Shown here piece by piece: positions 8,981 to 16,848 of a stretch of DNA of 64,000 bases. Position 1 is the first letter of the stretch. Every line of letters begins with the position of its first letter. This stretch comes from Xylophilus sp. GOD-11R (GTDB lineage: Bacteria; Pseudomonadota; Gammaproteobacteria; Burkholderiales; Burkholderiaceae_C): contig NZ_CP137854.1 of NCBI RefSeq assembly GCF_033546935.1, forward strand, positions 310,001-374,000, written 5' to 3'. The notes under the pieces were generated by a model that was not told the DNA's origin, ran no database searches, and worked only from the letters and a program-made list of their open reading frames with translations. Both the position numbers and the translations under genes were made by a program.

Positions 8981-9418
8981 ATGGCGGGCCGGGCCGGACG
9001 GGTGCTACCGCTGGTCCTGCTGGGCGGGCCGCTCGGGGCCTGGGCCTTGCAGGCGGGCGAGCGCGCCGGGCTTTTGCGTCTGGGCGCCGATGGCGCGTGG
9101 CCGGCGGTCTTCATGCTGTTGATGGCAGCGCCGGTGGTGGAGGAATATGTCTTTCGCGAGCTTCTCCAGGGCTGGCTGGCGAGCGTGTTCCGACGCGGTG
9201 ACCTGGCCTGCGATCGGCTGCTGTCACCGGCCAACGCGGTCACCAGCCTGGTCTTCTGTGCCTGCCATGCGATCCACCAGCCCTTGCTGTTCGCGCTGGC
9301 CATCGTGCTGCCTTCGCTGGTGTTCGGGCGCGTGCGGGAGGTCTTCGGTGAAGTCTGGCCCTGCATGGTGGCGCACGCGTGGTTCAACGCCTGTTTTCTG
9401 TTCGTCCTCGTTGCCTGA
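8981..9418 (+). CDS. mrtJ: CPBP-family glutamic intramembrane protease, MrtJ type (JDVT-CTERM system)
   Basis: A small polytopic membrane protein of about 145 residues with CPBP (Abi/CAAX) protease motifs. EEYVFRELLQG supplies the EExxxR signature in one helix. Histidine-bearing helices follow (CHAIHQP, and HAWFNA near the end). It directly follows the MBL-fold protein that carries a matching C-terminal tail, so that protein is the likely substrate. A TTG at 8972 would overlap the upstream stop as TTGA. The ATG at 8981 is preferred because AAGG lies 10 bases upstream. The cut is presumably near the Gly-Cys motif in the inner membrane; this is inferred from the family. Confidence 0.75.
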   Translation: MAGRAGRVLPLVLLGGPLGAWALQAGERAGLLRLGADGAWPAVFMLLMAAPVVEEYVFRELLQGWLASVFRRGDLACDRLLSPANAVTSLVFCACHAIHQPLLFALAIVLPSLVFGRVREVFGEVWPCMVAHAWFNACFLFVLVA

Positions 9419-9523
9419 GGGGGCAGCGCGCACTCGACGCGCGCCGACGCGCTGACGGCGCATTCTCCGAACCCGTCCGCCTTCGGCCCGCCGGTACGGT
9501 CCTTCCTCAACCAGGAGATGACG

Positions 9524-9748
9524 ATGACCGTGAAATACGTGGTGTCCATCGCAGGCCAGCTGCGCTACTTCGACAACGAACGCCAGCCCACCGAGCCGCT
9601 GCCGCGCGGCGTTGGAGGCGGCGCGAAGGCGGACCTGACACTGCTGCCGCCCGACCAGAAGCCTGCGGCAGCGTCCGAGTGGGACGCGGCGCTCGCCGAA
9701 TTCAGCGCCGAACAACGCGAAGCGGCGGAGATCAGCGAGGCGCCTTGA
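9524..9748 (+). CDS. Small hypothetical protein
   Basis: A 74-residue soluble, acidic protein with no signal peptide or membrane segment. The second ATG (9524) is chosen because AGGAG at 9513-9517 is correctly spaced for it and too close to the ATG at 9518. The N-terminal half (KYVVSIAGQLRYFDN) looks folded and the C-terminal half is Ala/Glu-rich. No family is recognised. It follows the mrtJ gene by about 105 bases on the same strand. Confidence 0.55.
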   Translation: MTVKYVVSIAGQLRYFDNERQPTEPLPRGVGGGAKADLTLLPPDQKPAAASEWDAALAEFSAEQREAAEISEAP

Positions 9749-9754
9749 AGCGCA

Positions 9755-10702
9755 TCACGTCGGCGAGCCGACCGCGTCCGATCCCTTCAACCCCAGCATC
9801 TCGCGCGCCTCGGCCGGCGTGGCGATCTCCAGCGACAGCTCGGTGAGGATGCGGCGGATCTTGCGCACTTGGTCGGCGCACGACTGCGCGAGTTCGCCCT
9901 TGCCGAGGTAGAGGCTGTCTTCCAGCCCGACCCGCACGTTGCCACCCATCACCGCCGCCATGGTCAGCAGCGGCATCTGGTGCCGGCCGGCGCCGAGTAC
10001 CGAGAAGCGGTAGCGGTCGCGGCCGAAGAGGCGGTCGGCGGTGGTGCGCATGTGCACCAGGTTCTCCGGGTCAGGCCCCATCCCGCCCAGGATGCCGAAG
10101 ATCGACTGGATGAACAGCGGCCCCTCGATCAGGCCTTCGTCCACGAAATGCGCCAGCGTATAGAGATGGCCGACGTCGTAACACTCGAACTCGAAGCGGG
10201 TGCCGCAGCCCTGGCCGAGGGTCTGCAGGATGTGCTTGATGTCCTGGAAGGTGTTGCGAAAGATCAGGTCCTCCATGCCCTCGATGTAAGGCTTTTCCCA
10301 GGCGTGCTGCCACGTGCTGATGCGGCGCGCGGCCGGGTGGATCGAGAAGTTCATCGAGCCCATGTTGAGCGAGCACATCTCGGGCTTCAGTTGCAGCGGA
10401 TAGGCCAGGCGCTGGTCCAGCGTCATGCGGGTACTGCCGCCGGTGGTGATGTTGATGACCGCGTCGGTCGCCTCGCGGATGCGGGGCACGAACTGGTCGA
10501 AGACGGCGGGGTCGTAGGTGGGGCTGCCATCGGCCGGGTTGCGCGCGTGCAGGTGCAGGATGGCGGCGCCGGCCTCGGCGGCGGCGATGGATTGCTCGGC
10601 GATCTGCTCGGGCGTGATCGGCAGGTAGGGCGACATGCTCGGCGTGTGGACCGAGCCGGTCACCGCGCAGGAAATGATGACTTTGTCTTGCTTGCGGGAC
10701 AT
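9755..10702 (-). CDS. Beta-keto acid cleavage enzyme (BKACE / 3-keto-5-aminohexanoate cleavage family)
   Basis: A member of the Kce/BKACE family, which transfers the acetoacetate-forming part of a beta-keto acid with acetyl-CoA. It has 315 residues from the chosen ATG, which gives the typical start MSRKQDKVIISCAVTG. The Zn-binding HLHAR motif (near residue 51), VTGSVHTPSMSP and the glycine-rich GMGPDPENL region are intact. It is last in the seven-gene operon with liv transporter genes and an SDR. The transporter substrate is probably oxidised to the beta-keto acid cleaved here (inference). An upstream ATG at 10717 is possible. Confidence 0.88.
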   Translation of the reverse strand: MSRKQDKVIISCAVTGSVHTPSMSPYLPITPEQIAEQSIAAAEAGAAILHLHARNPADGSPTYDPAVFDQFVPRIREATDAVINITTGGSTRMTLDQRLAYPLQLKPEMCSLNMGSMNFSIHPAARRISTWQHAWEKPYIEGMEDLIFRNTFQDIKHILQTLGQGCGTRFEFECYDVGHLYTLAHFVDEGLIEGPLFIQSIFGILGGMGPDPENLVHMRTTADRLFGRDRYRFSVLGAGRHQMPLLTMAAVMGGNVRVGLEDSLYLGKGELAQSCADQVRKIRRILTELSLEIATPAEAREMLGLKGSDAVGSPT

Positions 10703-10755
10703 GGTGTGTTTTCTCATGATGGCCCTCGCGGGCGATTGGAATGAAGCCGGGCCGA

Positions 10756-11475
10756 TCAAACGGCGAGCCACTCGGACAGCAGGCGCTCGTCGGCCATCAG
10801 TTGCTGCGGCGAGCCTTCGAAGACGATGCGGCCGTGGCCCATGACGCACACGCGGCTCGACACCTTCAGCGCGATGGCGAGCTTCTGCTCCACCAGCACC
10901 ACCGACACGCCCCTGGTGTGCATGTCACGGATGCATTCGCCGACCTGGGCGACGATCTTCGGCGCCAGGCCTTCGGTGGGTTCGTCGATCAGCATCAACA
11001 GCGGGTTGCCGAGCAGCGAGCGGCAGATGGTGAGCATCTGCTGCTCGCCGCCGGAGAGGCTGCCCGCGCTGGTGTTGCGACGCTCCTTGAGCCGGGGGAA
11101 GTAGTCGAACATGTGCTCCACCGTCCACTGCGTCGCGCCCTCCAGCGCGGGCTGCTCGCCCATGCGCAGGTTCTCGTCGACCGTGAGATTGGCGAATACC
11201 TCGCGCTCCTCCGGCACGTAGGCGATGCCGGCGCGGCAGATGGTGAAGGGCCGGGCGCCGGCCAGCGGCCGCTGGCGCAGGCTCACCTGGCCGGCGGTGG
11301 GCGGCACCAGGCCCATGATGGCTTTCATGGTGGTGGAGCGGCCCGAGCCGTTGCGGCCGAGCAGGCTGATGACCTCCCGGCTGCCGACCTCGAAGCTCAC
11401 GCCGTGGAGGATGTGGCTCTTGCCGTAGTGGGCGTGCAGGTCCTGCACCTGCAGCAAGGCGGGAGTGGCGTTCAT
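10756..11475 (-). CDS. livF: Branched-chain amino acid-type ABC transporter ATP-binding protein LivF
   Basis: A 239-residue ATPase of the HAAT importer family. The ABC signature (SLSGGEQQML) and Walker B (LLMLIDEPTEGLAP) are canonical. Walker A reads GRNGSGRSTT, with arginine in place of the usual catalytic-loop lysine. It overlaps livG by four bases (ATGA), so translation is coupled. It works with LivG on the cytoplasmic side of LivHM. The actual cargo may be a carboxylate rather than an amino acid, given the SDR and BKACE neighbours. Confidence 0.92.
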   Translation of the reverse strand: MNATPALLQVQDLHAHYGKSHILHGVSFEVGSREVISLLGRNGSGRSTTMKAIMGLVPPTAGQVSLRQRPLAGARPFTICRAGIAYVPEEREVFANLTVDENLRMGEQPALEGATQWTVEHMFDYFPRLKERRNTSAGSLSGGEQQMLTICRSLLGNPLLMLIDEPTEGLAPKIVAQVGECIRDMHTRGVSVVLVEQKLAIALKVSSRVCVMGHGRIVFEGSPQQLMADERLLSEWLAV

Positions 11476-12230
11476 GCGGCGGCCTCCTCGCCCAGATAGG
11501 CTTCCTTCACCGCCGCGTTGGCGCGGATCTCGGCCGGCGTGCCGGTGGCGATCGGCTGGCCGTAGACCAGCACGGTGACCCGGTCGCTCAACGAGAAGAC
11601 GACCTCCATGTCGTGCTCCACGATCAGCAGCGCGCGGCCCTGGGTGACCTCGCGGATCAGCTGGGCGGTGTAGGCGGTCTCTTCGTGGTTCATGCCGGCC
11701 ATGGGTTCGTCGAGCAGGATGAGGCGCGGGTCGCTGGCCAGCGTCATGGCGATCTCGAGCGAGCGCTGCTCCGAATAGGCCATCTCCCCGGCGACGGTGT
11801 AGGCGCGCTTTTCCAGGCGCACGAGTTCGAGCAGGCGTTCGGTCTGGCGACGTGTCTCGGCGTCGCGGTCGATGAACTTCCAGAAGGTGTAGGCCAGGCC
11901 GCGCGGCCGCATCACCGCCAGGCGCAGGTTCTCGTACACCGTCAGCCTGGGGAAGATGTTGGTGATCTGGAACGACCGCGACAGGCCGAGGTGGTTGATG
12001 GCCTGCGGCGTCTTGCCGGCGATGGAGCGGCCGTCGAAGACGATGTCGCCGGCGGTCGCCGGCAGGTTGCCGGAGATCAGGTGGAACAGGGTCGACTTGC
12101 CGGCGCCGTTGGGGCCGATGACGGCGTGGCGCTCGTCGCGGCGGATGTCCAGGTCCACGCCCCGGATGATCTCGGTGGGCCCGAAGGATTTGCGCAGTCC
12201 GCGCAGGCTGAGGATGGCGTCGTCGCTCAT
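11472..12230 (-). CDS. livG: Branched-chain amino acid-type ABC transporter ATP-binding protein LivG
   Basis: A 252-residue ATPase with Walker A GPNGAGKST, a LivG-type signature region MAYSEQRSLEIAM (Ser where Gly is usual) and Walker B LILLDEPMAGMNHEE. The start ATG overlaps the livM stop by four bases. It partners LivF to drive the LivHM permease. Confidence 0.93.
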   Translation of the reverse strand: MSDDAILSLRGLRKSFGPTEIIRGVDLDIRRDERHAVIGPNGAGKSTLFHLISGNLPATAGDIVFDGRSIAGKTPQAINHLGLSRSFQITNIFPRLTVYENLRLAVMRPRGLAYTFWKFIDRDAETRRQTERLLELVRLEKRAYTVAGEMAYSEQRSLEIAMTLASDPRLILLDEPMAGMNHEETAYTAQLIREVTQGRALLIVEHDMEVVFSLSDRVTVLVYGQPIATGTPAEIRANAAVKEAYLGEEAAA

Positions 12231-13522
12231 GCGGCACTCCGTTGGGTGTCGGGGGAGGTGGCGGTTGCCGCGGTCGCCTCCGGCGTTCGCTCCTGCGATT
12301 CGAGCGTGCGCAGGCGCCACCGGGCCAGCCACGCCAGGCAGGCGCCCACCGCCAGCAGGCCGGCCGGCACCAGCCAGGTGCCGGGCGCCGTCGGCGACCA
12401 GGCGCGGCCGACCAGGGTGATGGGCGGCCAGGCGGCCGAGCCCTGCGCAGCGGCCAGTGCGCGGTAGTCCTGCGAGAAGACGCGCTGCAGCGTCTCGATG
12501 ACGAAGGCGCCGCCCATGCTCAGCGCCAGGGCCGCGCCCAGGGACAGCAGCACCAGCGGCATCAGCGCGGCCAGCCCGAAGCGGCGCCGCAGCTGTCCGA
12601 ACAGGCCGAACAGGCCGGCCAGGCCGGTGGGCATGAACATCATCACCAGCACGAAGAGCGTGCCCTGGTAGAGCAGCCACGACTGGGTGAGGTCCGACAC
12701 CGCGTAGCCGAAAAAGGTCATGAGCGCCGCGCCCAGCGCCGGGCCCAGGAACACCTTCACGCCGCCGATGTAGGTGTTGAGCACCACGGCGGCCGACAGG
12801 GAAGGATCGAACACCGCGTAGTTGGCCGACTCGTTGTTCATCACCTGCAGGCCGCCGGCCAGGCCTGAGAACATGGCCGACACCGCGAACACGATGACGC
12901 TGAGCCGGTGCGTGTCGTAGCCCAGGAAACGCAGGCGATGGGCGTTCTCGCGCAGGCCCAGCACCAGCCGGCCGAGCGGCGTGCGGGTGAACAGGAACAG
13001 CGCCGCCAGCGACACCAGCACCCAGGCGAGGGTGAGGTAGTAGACCTCGTTGGTCGAGCCGAAGCCCAGGCCCCAGGCCGGCATGCGGGTGGACGACACG
13101 CCCGCCTCGCCGCCGAACACGTCCTTGAGATGCGGCGCCAGCGAATGCACCAGCTCGGCGATGGCCAAAGTGATCATCGCGAAGTAGGTGCCCGATCGCT
13201 TGGTGGCGAAATAACCCGCGACCGTGCCGAAGCACAGGCCGCCCACGGCGCCGGCCAGCGGCAGCAGCGGTGTGGGCAGCAGGCCGGTGCCGCCGAGCGC
13301 GTTCATCGCGTGCACCGTGGCGAAGGCTCCCACGCCGAAGTAGGCCGCATGGCCGAACGACAGCATGCCGCCCTGGCCGCAAAGCAGGTTGTAGGCGCAG
13401 GCGAAGAGCGCGGCGATCAGCATCTGGATGGCCGCGTTGACCAGGCCCTGCGACAGCAGCCAGGGCACGGCCACCAGCAGCGCGACGCCGGCCAGGAGCA
13501 AAAAGAGGGAGTTACGTTTCAT
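12227..13522 (-). CDS. livM: Branched-chain amino acid-type ABC transporter permease LivM
   Basis: A 431-residue polytopic inner-membrane permease. The conserved LivM region includes LLCGQGGMLSFGHAAYFGVGA (about residues 47-67), which carries the gene family's glycine-rich turn, and the coupling loop LGLRENAHRLRFLGYD. A C-terminal extension of about 100 residues contains a further hydrophobic helix and a low-complexity Thr/Ala tail. That is longer than a minimal LivM but common in betaproteobacteria. It lies four bases from livH. Confidence 0.92.
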   Translation of the reverse strand: MKRNSLFLLLAGVALLVAVPWLLSQGLVNAAIQMLIAALFACAYNLLCGQGGMLSFGHAAYFGVGAFATVHAMNALGGTGLLPTPLLPLAGAVGGLCFGTVAGYFATKRSGTYFAMITLAIAELVHSLAPHLKDVFGGEAGVSSTRMPAWGLGFGSTNEVYYLTLAWVLVSLAALFLFTRTPLGRLVLGLRENAHRLRFLGYDTHRLSVIVFAVSAMFSGLAGGLQVMNNESANYAVFDPSLSAAVVLNTYIGGVKVFLGPALGAALMTFFGYAVSDLTQSWLLYQGTLFVLVMMFMPTGLAGLFGLFGQLRRRFGLAALMPLVLLSLGAALALSMGGAFVIETLQRVFSQDYRALAAAQGSAAWPPITLVGRAWSPTAPGTWLVPAGLLAVGACLAWLARWRLRTLESQERTPEATAATATSPDTQRSAA

Positions 13523-13526
13523 GGCG

Positions 13527-14468
13527 TCAGGCTTTCTCGCCCAGCAGGCCGCGCGGCCGCACCAGCAGGATCAGCAACATGAGGGCGAAGGGCAGGGTGG
13601 CCGACAGGCTCGACAGCTTGAGCGTGAGCAGCCCGCCCACGCCTTCGGCCCAGGCGCGCCCGCCGAAGGGCGCCAGCAGGTCGGCCAGGCTCGCGTCCAC
13701 CGACACCGCCAGCGACGTGATGACGCCGATCAGCAGCGATGCCGCCATGGCCCCGCCGAGCGAGCCCAGGCCGCCGACCACCACCACCACGAACACCATC
13801 ACGCCGAGCTCCAGCGCCATGTTGGGATTGGTGGTGTAGAACGCGCCGGCCACCGCGCCGGCCAGCCCCGCCATGGCCGCGCCCACGCCGAACACGCCCA
13901 TGAACACCAGCGGCACGTTGTGCCCCAGGGCTTCGGCCATGCGCGGCCGGTAGATGGCCGAGCGCACGACGATGCCGACCCGGGTGCGGGTGAGCAGCAG
14001 CCAGATCGCGATGAACATCACGATCGCCACCCCGCCCATCAGCACCCGGTAGACGGGGTACTGCGCGCCGCCGAGCGAGAAGGCCGAGAAGTCGAGCGAC
14101 GCCGGTATGCGGTAGTTGACCGGGAAGTTGCCGTAGAAGAGCTTGACCAGCTCCGCGATGATGAAGGACAGCCCGAAGGTCAGCAGCAGTTCGTGCGCAT
14201 GGCCGTGGTGGTGCACCCGGCGCAGGAAGAAGCGCTCCACCACCACACCCACCAGCCCCACCAGCACCGGCGACAGCGCCACCGCCGCCCAGAAGCCCAC
14301 CACCGACTGCAGCGTGTACGCGAAGTACGCGCCCAGCATGTAGAAGGAAGCGTGCGCGAAATTGAGCACGCCCATCATCCCGAAGATGAGCGTGAGCCCG
14401 GCCGACACCATGAACAGCAGCAGGCCGTAGATGGCGCCGTTCAACAACGAGATCAGTAACTGGTCCAT
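13527..14468 (-). CDS. livH: Branched-chain amino acid-type ABC transporter permease LivH
   Basis: A 313-residue permease with about eight hydrophobic helices. It has the characteristic opening LLNGAIYGLLLFMVSAGLTL and the later GLGSLGGAMAASLLIG segment. It forms a heterodimer channel with LivM. It follows the binding-protein gene by about 50 bases on the minus strand. Confidence 0.93.
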   Translation of the reverse strand: MDQLLISLLNGAIYGLLLFMVSAGLTLIFGMMGVLNFAHASFYMLGAYFAYTLQSVVGFWAAVALSPVLVGLVGVVVERFFLRRVHHHGHAHELLLTFGLSFIIAELVKLFYGNFPVNYRIPASLDFSAFSLGGAQYPVYRVLMGGVAIVMFIAIWLLLTRTRVGIVVRSAIYRPRMAEALGHNVPLVFMGVFGVGAAMAGLAGAVAGAFYTTNPNMALELGVMVFVVVVVGGLGSLGGAMAASLLIGVITSLAVSVDASLADLLAPFGGRAWAEGVGGLLTLKLSSLSATLPFALMLLILLVRPRGLLGEKA

Positions 14469-14521
14469 ATCACTCCTGCGTGCCTGGATCGCATGGGTTC
14501 ACGGCGGTGGCGCGGTCCGGC

Positions 14522-15766
14522 TCAGGAAGGGCGCTGCATGCGGCACGAGGCCTGGGCGGGCGCGGCAGCCTCGTCCGCAGTGAAGAGCCTGGCCGGCTTG
14601 AAGCCCATGTCGGTGCCGTCGACCTTGGCCTTGGCGTCCTTGGTGACCGACGACACCACGATCGGCAGCAGCGCCTGGTGGTCGGCCGCACGCATGCTGA
14701 GTTCGCCCATCGGGGTCTTGATCTTCGTGGTCTCCAGCGCGGCCGCGAAGGTCTTGACGTTGAGCGCGCCGTTCTCCGGTTTCACCCGCTTCAACGCATC
14801 GCCCACCATGGCCAGGCCGAAGGCGGTGTGCGCCTCGACGAAGACTGGCACATGGCCGGTCTTGGCCTTGTAGTCGGCCACGAACTCATCGGCGGCGGCG
14901 CCACCGGCTTCGGCATTGAAGGTCTGCGCGACGTAGTGGCCCACGGCCAGGTCGCCGGCGTTGGCCAGGTTGCCCGGCTGGTCGAGGTAGACCGTGCCGA
15001 AGCGGGTGGTGAGGCCGGCGGACTTGGCGGCCTTCATCAGCAGCAGCAGGTCGTTGGACCAGTTGCCGGTGAGCACCGAGTCGGCCTTGGCCGCGCTGAT
15101 CTTGGCCACGTAGGGCGCGAAGTCCTGGATCTTGTTGACGTCGTGCAGCGTCTTCTCCACCACCGTGTAGCCGCCGAGGCCGGCGTTCTCGACGATGGCC
15201 TTTTCCATGTCCTGGCCCCAGGAATAGTTCTGGTTGATGGAATACACGCGGGTGCCCAGCACGTTGGCCTGCTTCATGGCCAGCACCAGCGTCTTGGTGC
15301 GCACCTGCGAATTGGCCGCGAAACGGAAGTGATAGAACTGGCACTTGTCGCCGGTGAGTTCTTGCGCCTCGGCACCCATGTTGAAGAACACCAGTTCCTT
15401 GCCCGGGTTGCGCATGTTGTGCTTGCGGATGTCGTCGGTGATTTGCCCGGCGATCGCCGACGAAGCACCCTGCACCACCATCTGCACGCCGTCGGCGATG
15501 GCCGCCTTGAGCTTGTCGGCCGCGCCGGTCGGGCCGCCCTGGTTGTCGTACTCCACCAGCTGCAGCGGCTCGCCGTTCCAGCCGCCGGCCGCGTTGATCT
15601 TTTCCACGCCGTAGCGCGCCGCGTTGCGGTAGATGAGGCCGGTGGCGGCCTGCGGGCCGGAGAGCGATTCGATCACCGCGATCTTGATCGGCGCGGCACA
15701 GGCGGCGCCGGCGGCCAGGCCGAGCGAAAGGCCGATGGCGCAGGCGGCGAAGGGTGGCTTGTTCAT
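14522..15766 (-). CDS. Branched-chain amino acid-type ABC transporter substrate-binding protein
   Basis: A 414-residue periplasmic receptor of the LivJ/LivK type. A signal peptide ends near ACAAPIK (about residue 24). The mature protein starts with the family pattern IKIAVIESLSGPQAATG and includes the ligand-site region around VQGASSAIAGQITD. It supplies the LivHMGF importer. The linked SDR and BKACE genes suggest the ligand is a hydroxy- or keto-acid, possibly aromatic, rather than leucine. Confidence 0.9.
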   Translation of the reverse strand: MNKPPFAACAIGLSLGLAAGAACAAPIKIAVIESLSGPQAATGLIYRNAARYGVEKINAAGGWNGEPLQLVEYDNQGGPTGAADKLKAAIADGVQMVVQGASSAIAGQITDDIRKHNMRNPGKELVFFNMGAEAQELTGDKCQFYHFRFAANSQVRTKTLVLAMKQANVLGTRVYSINQNYSWGQDMEKAIVENAGLGGYTVVEKTLHDVNKIQDFAPYVAKISAAKADSVLTGNWSNDLLLLMKAAKSAGLTTRFGTVYLDQPGNLANAGDLAVGHYVAQTFNAEAGGAAADEFVADYKAKTGHVPVFVEAHTAFGLAMVGDALKRVKPENGALNVKTFAAALETTKIKTPMGELSMRAADHQALLPIVVSSVTKDAKAKVDGTDMGFKPARLFTADEAAAPAQASCRMQRPS

Positions 15767-15833
15767 GGTCTTGTCTCTTTTGCGTTTGGAATGGATCGGA
15801 GATCGTGGAAAAAAAAGGGTCGGGCGGCGCGGG

Positions 15834-16622
15834 CTACAGGTATTCCATGTTCCCGTCCACGCTGATCGCCTGGCCCGTGATGTTGCGGGCGGCCGGGGCG
15901 CAGAGAAACAGCGCGGTCGCGGCGATGTCCTCGGCCGTCACCATGCGGCGCAGCGAGATCTTGCCGAGGTACTCGTTGCGCATCGCCTCGGGGCTGAGGC
16001 CGGCGACCGCGGCGCGCGCGGCGATCACGCCGCTCATGCGCTCGCCCTCCACCGTGCCCGGCAGGATCGCGTTGACCCGGATGCCGCGCGGCCCGAGCTC
16101 GATCGCCAGCGACTTGGTGAGGCCCACGATGGCCCACTTGCTGGACGCGTACGGCGTGCGATAGCCGTAACCGAGCCGGCCGGCGACCGAACTCATCGCC
16201 ACGATGGCCGGGCTGGCCGACTGCGCCAGCAGCGGCACCGCCCGGCGCGCGAAATAGAACTGGCTGTTGAGGTTGACCGCGATGGTGCGTTCCCAGCCGG
16301 CGGCGTCCAGCGACTCGATCGGGCCGGTGGGCCCGGCGATGCCGGCGTTGTTGACCAGCACGTCAAGCCCGCCGAGAGCGCCGCGCAGGTCGTCGAACAC
16401 CTGGTCCACGTCGTGGGGGTCGGAGGCGTCGGCGGTGCTGGTGGTGATGCCGGGGGTTTCCAGGCTCAGGCGGTCGAGCGCGGCCCGGTCGATGTCGCAG
16501 ACGTGCACCCGGGCACCGGCTTCGTGGAAGCCGCGGGCGATGGCCGCCCCGATGCCGTTGGCGCCGGCCGTCACCAGCACGCGCAGGCCGGGCGTGGGGC
16601 GGAGAGTTTCGAGAATTCCCAT
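15834..16622 (-). CDS. SDR family NAD(P)-dependent oxidoreductase
   Basis: A 262-residue classical short-chain dehydrogenase. The cofactor motif VTAGANGIGAA is near residue 16, LVNNAGIAG near 87, the catalytic serine in AMSSVAGRLG and the YxxxK pair in TPYASSKWAI. It leads the operon that continues into the Liv transporter and BKACE genes. It probably oxidises an imported beta-hydroxy compound to the beta-keto form. It is divergent from the GAF/PucR regulator, its likely controller. Confidence 0.9.
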   Translation of the reverse strand: MGILETLRPTPGLRVLVTAGANGIGAAIARGFHEAGARVHVCDIDRAALDRLSLETPGITTSTADASDPHDVDQVFDDLRGALGGLDVLVNNAGIAGPTGPIESLDAAGWERTIAVNLNSQFYFARRAVPLLAQSASPAIVAMSSVAGRLGYGYRTPYASSKWAIVGLTKSLAIELGPRGIRVNAILPGTVEGERMSGVIAARAAVAGLSPEAMRNEYLGKISLRRMVTAEDIAATALFLCAPAARNITGQAISVDGNMEYL

Positions 16623-16848
16623 CGGGGGGTGTCCTTGGTTGGAGGGCCGATACGCTGCCGCACCGGTCGATGGCGCCAGTATGTTTTTGCCGGGCGCGCC
16701 AAGCTATGTGCGGCGGCGACATCGCCGCGCCGGTTTCGGTGTGCGCTCCGCACGCCGCGTAAACCCTAGGCGCGGGGCCGCCGAAGGGCCGGGAAGGGGT
16801 CGTGGAGCGGCCTTACATTCGGTCGGTCGCATGCAACCGAGGACGCAC

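Noticed and set aside
16267..16848. Upstream extension of the PucR-type regulator
   Set aside because: This part is antisense to the SDR gene and the divergent promoter. The ATG at 16849 has a proper ribosome site.
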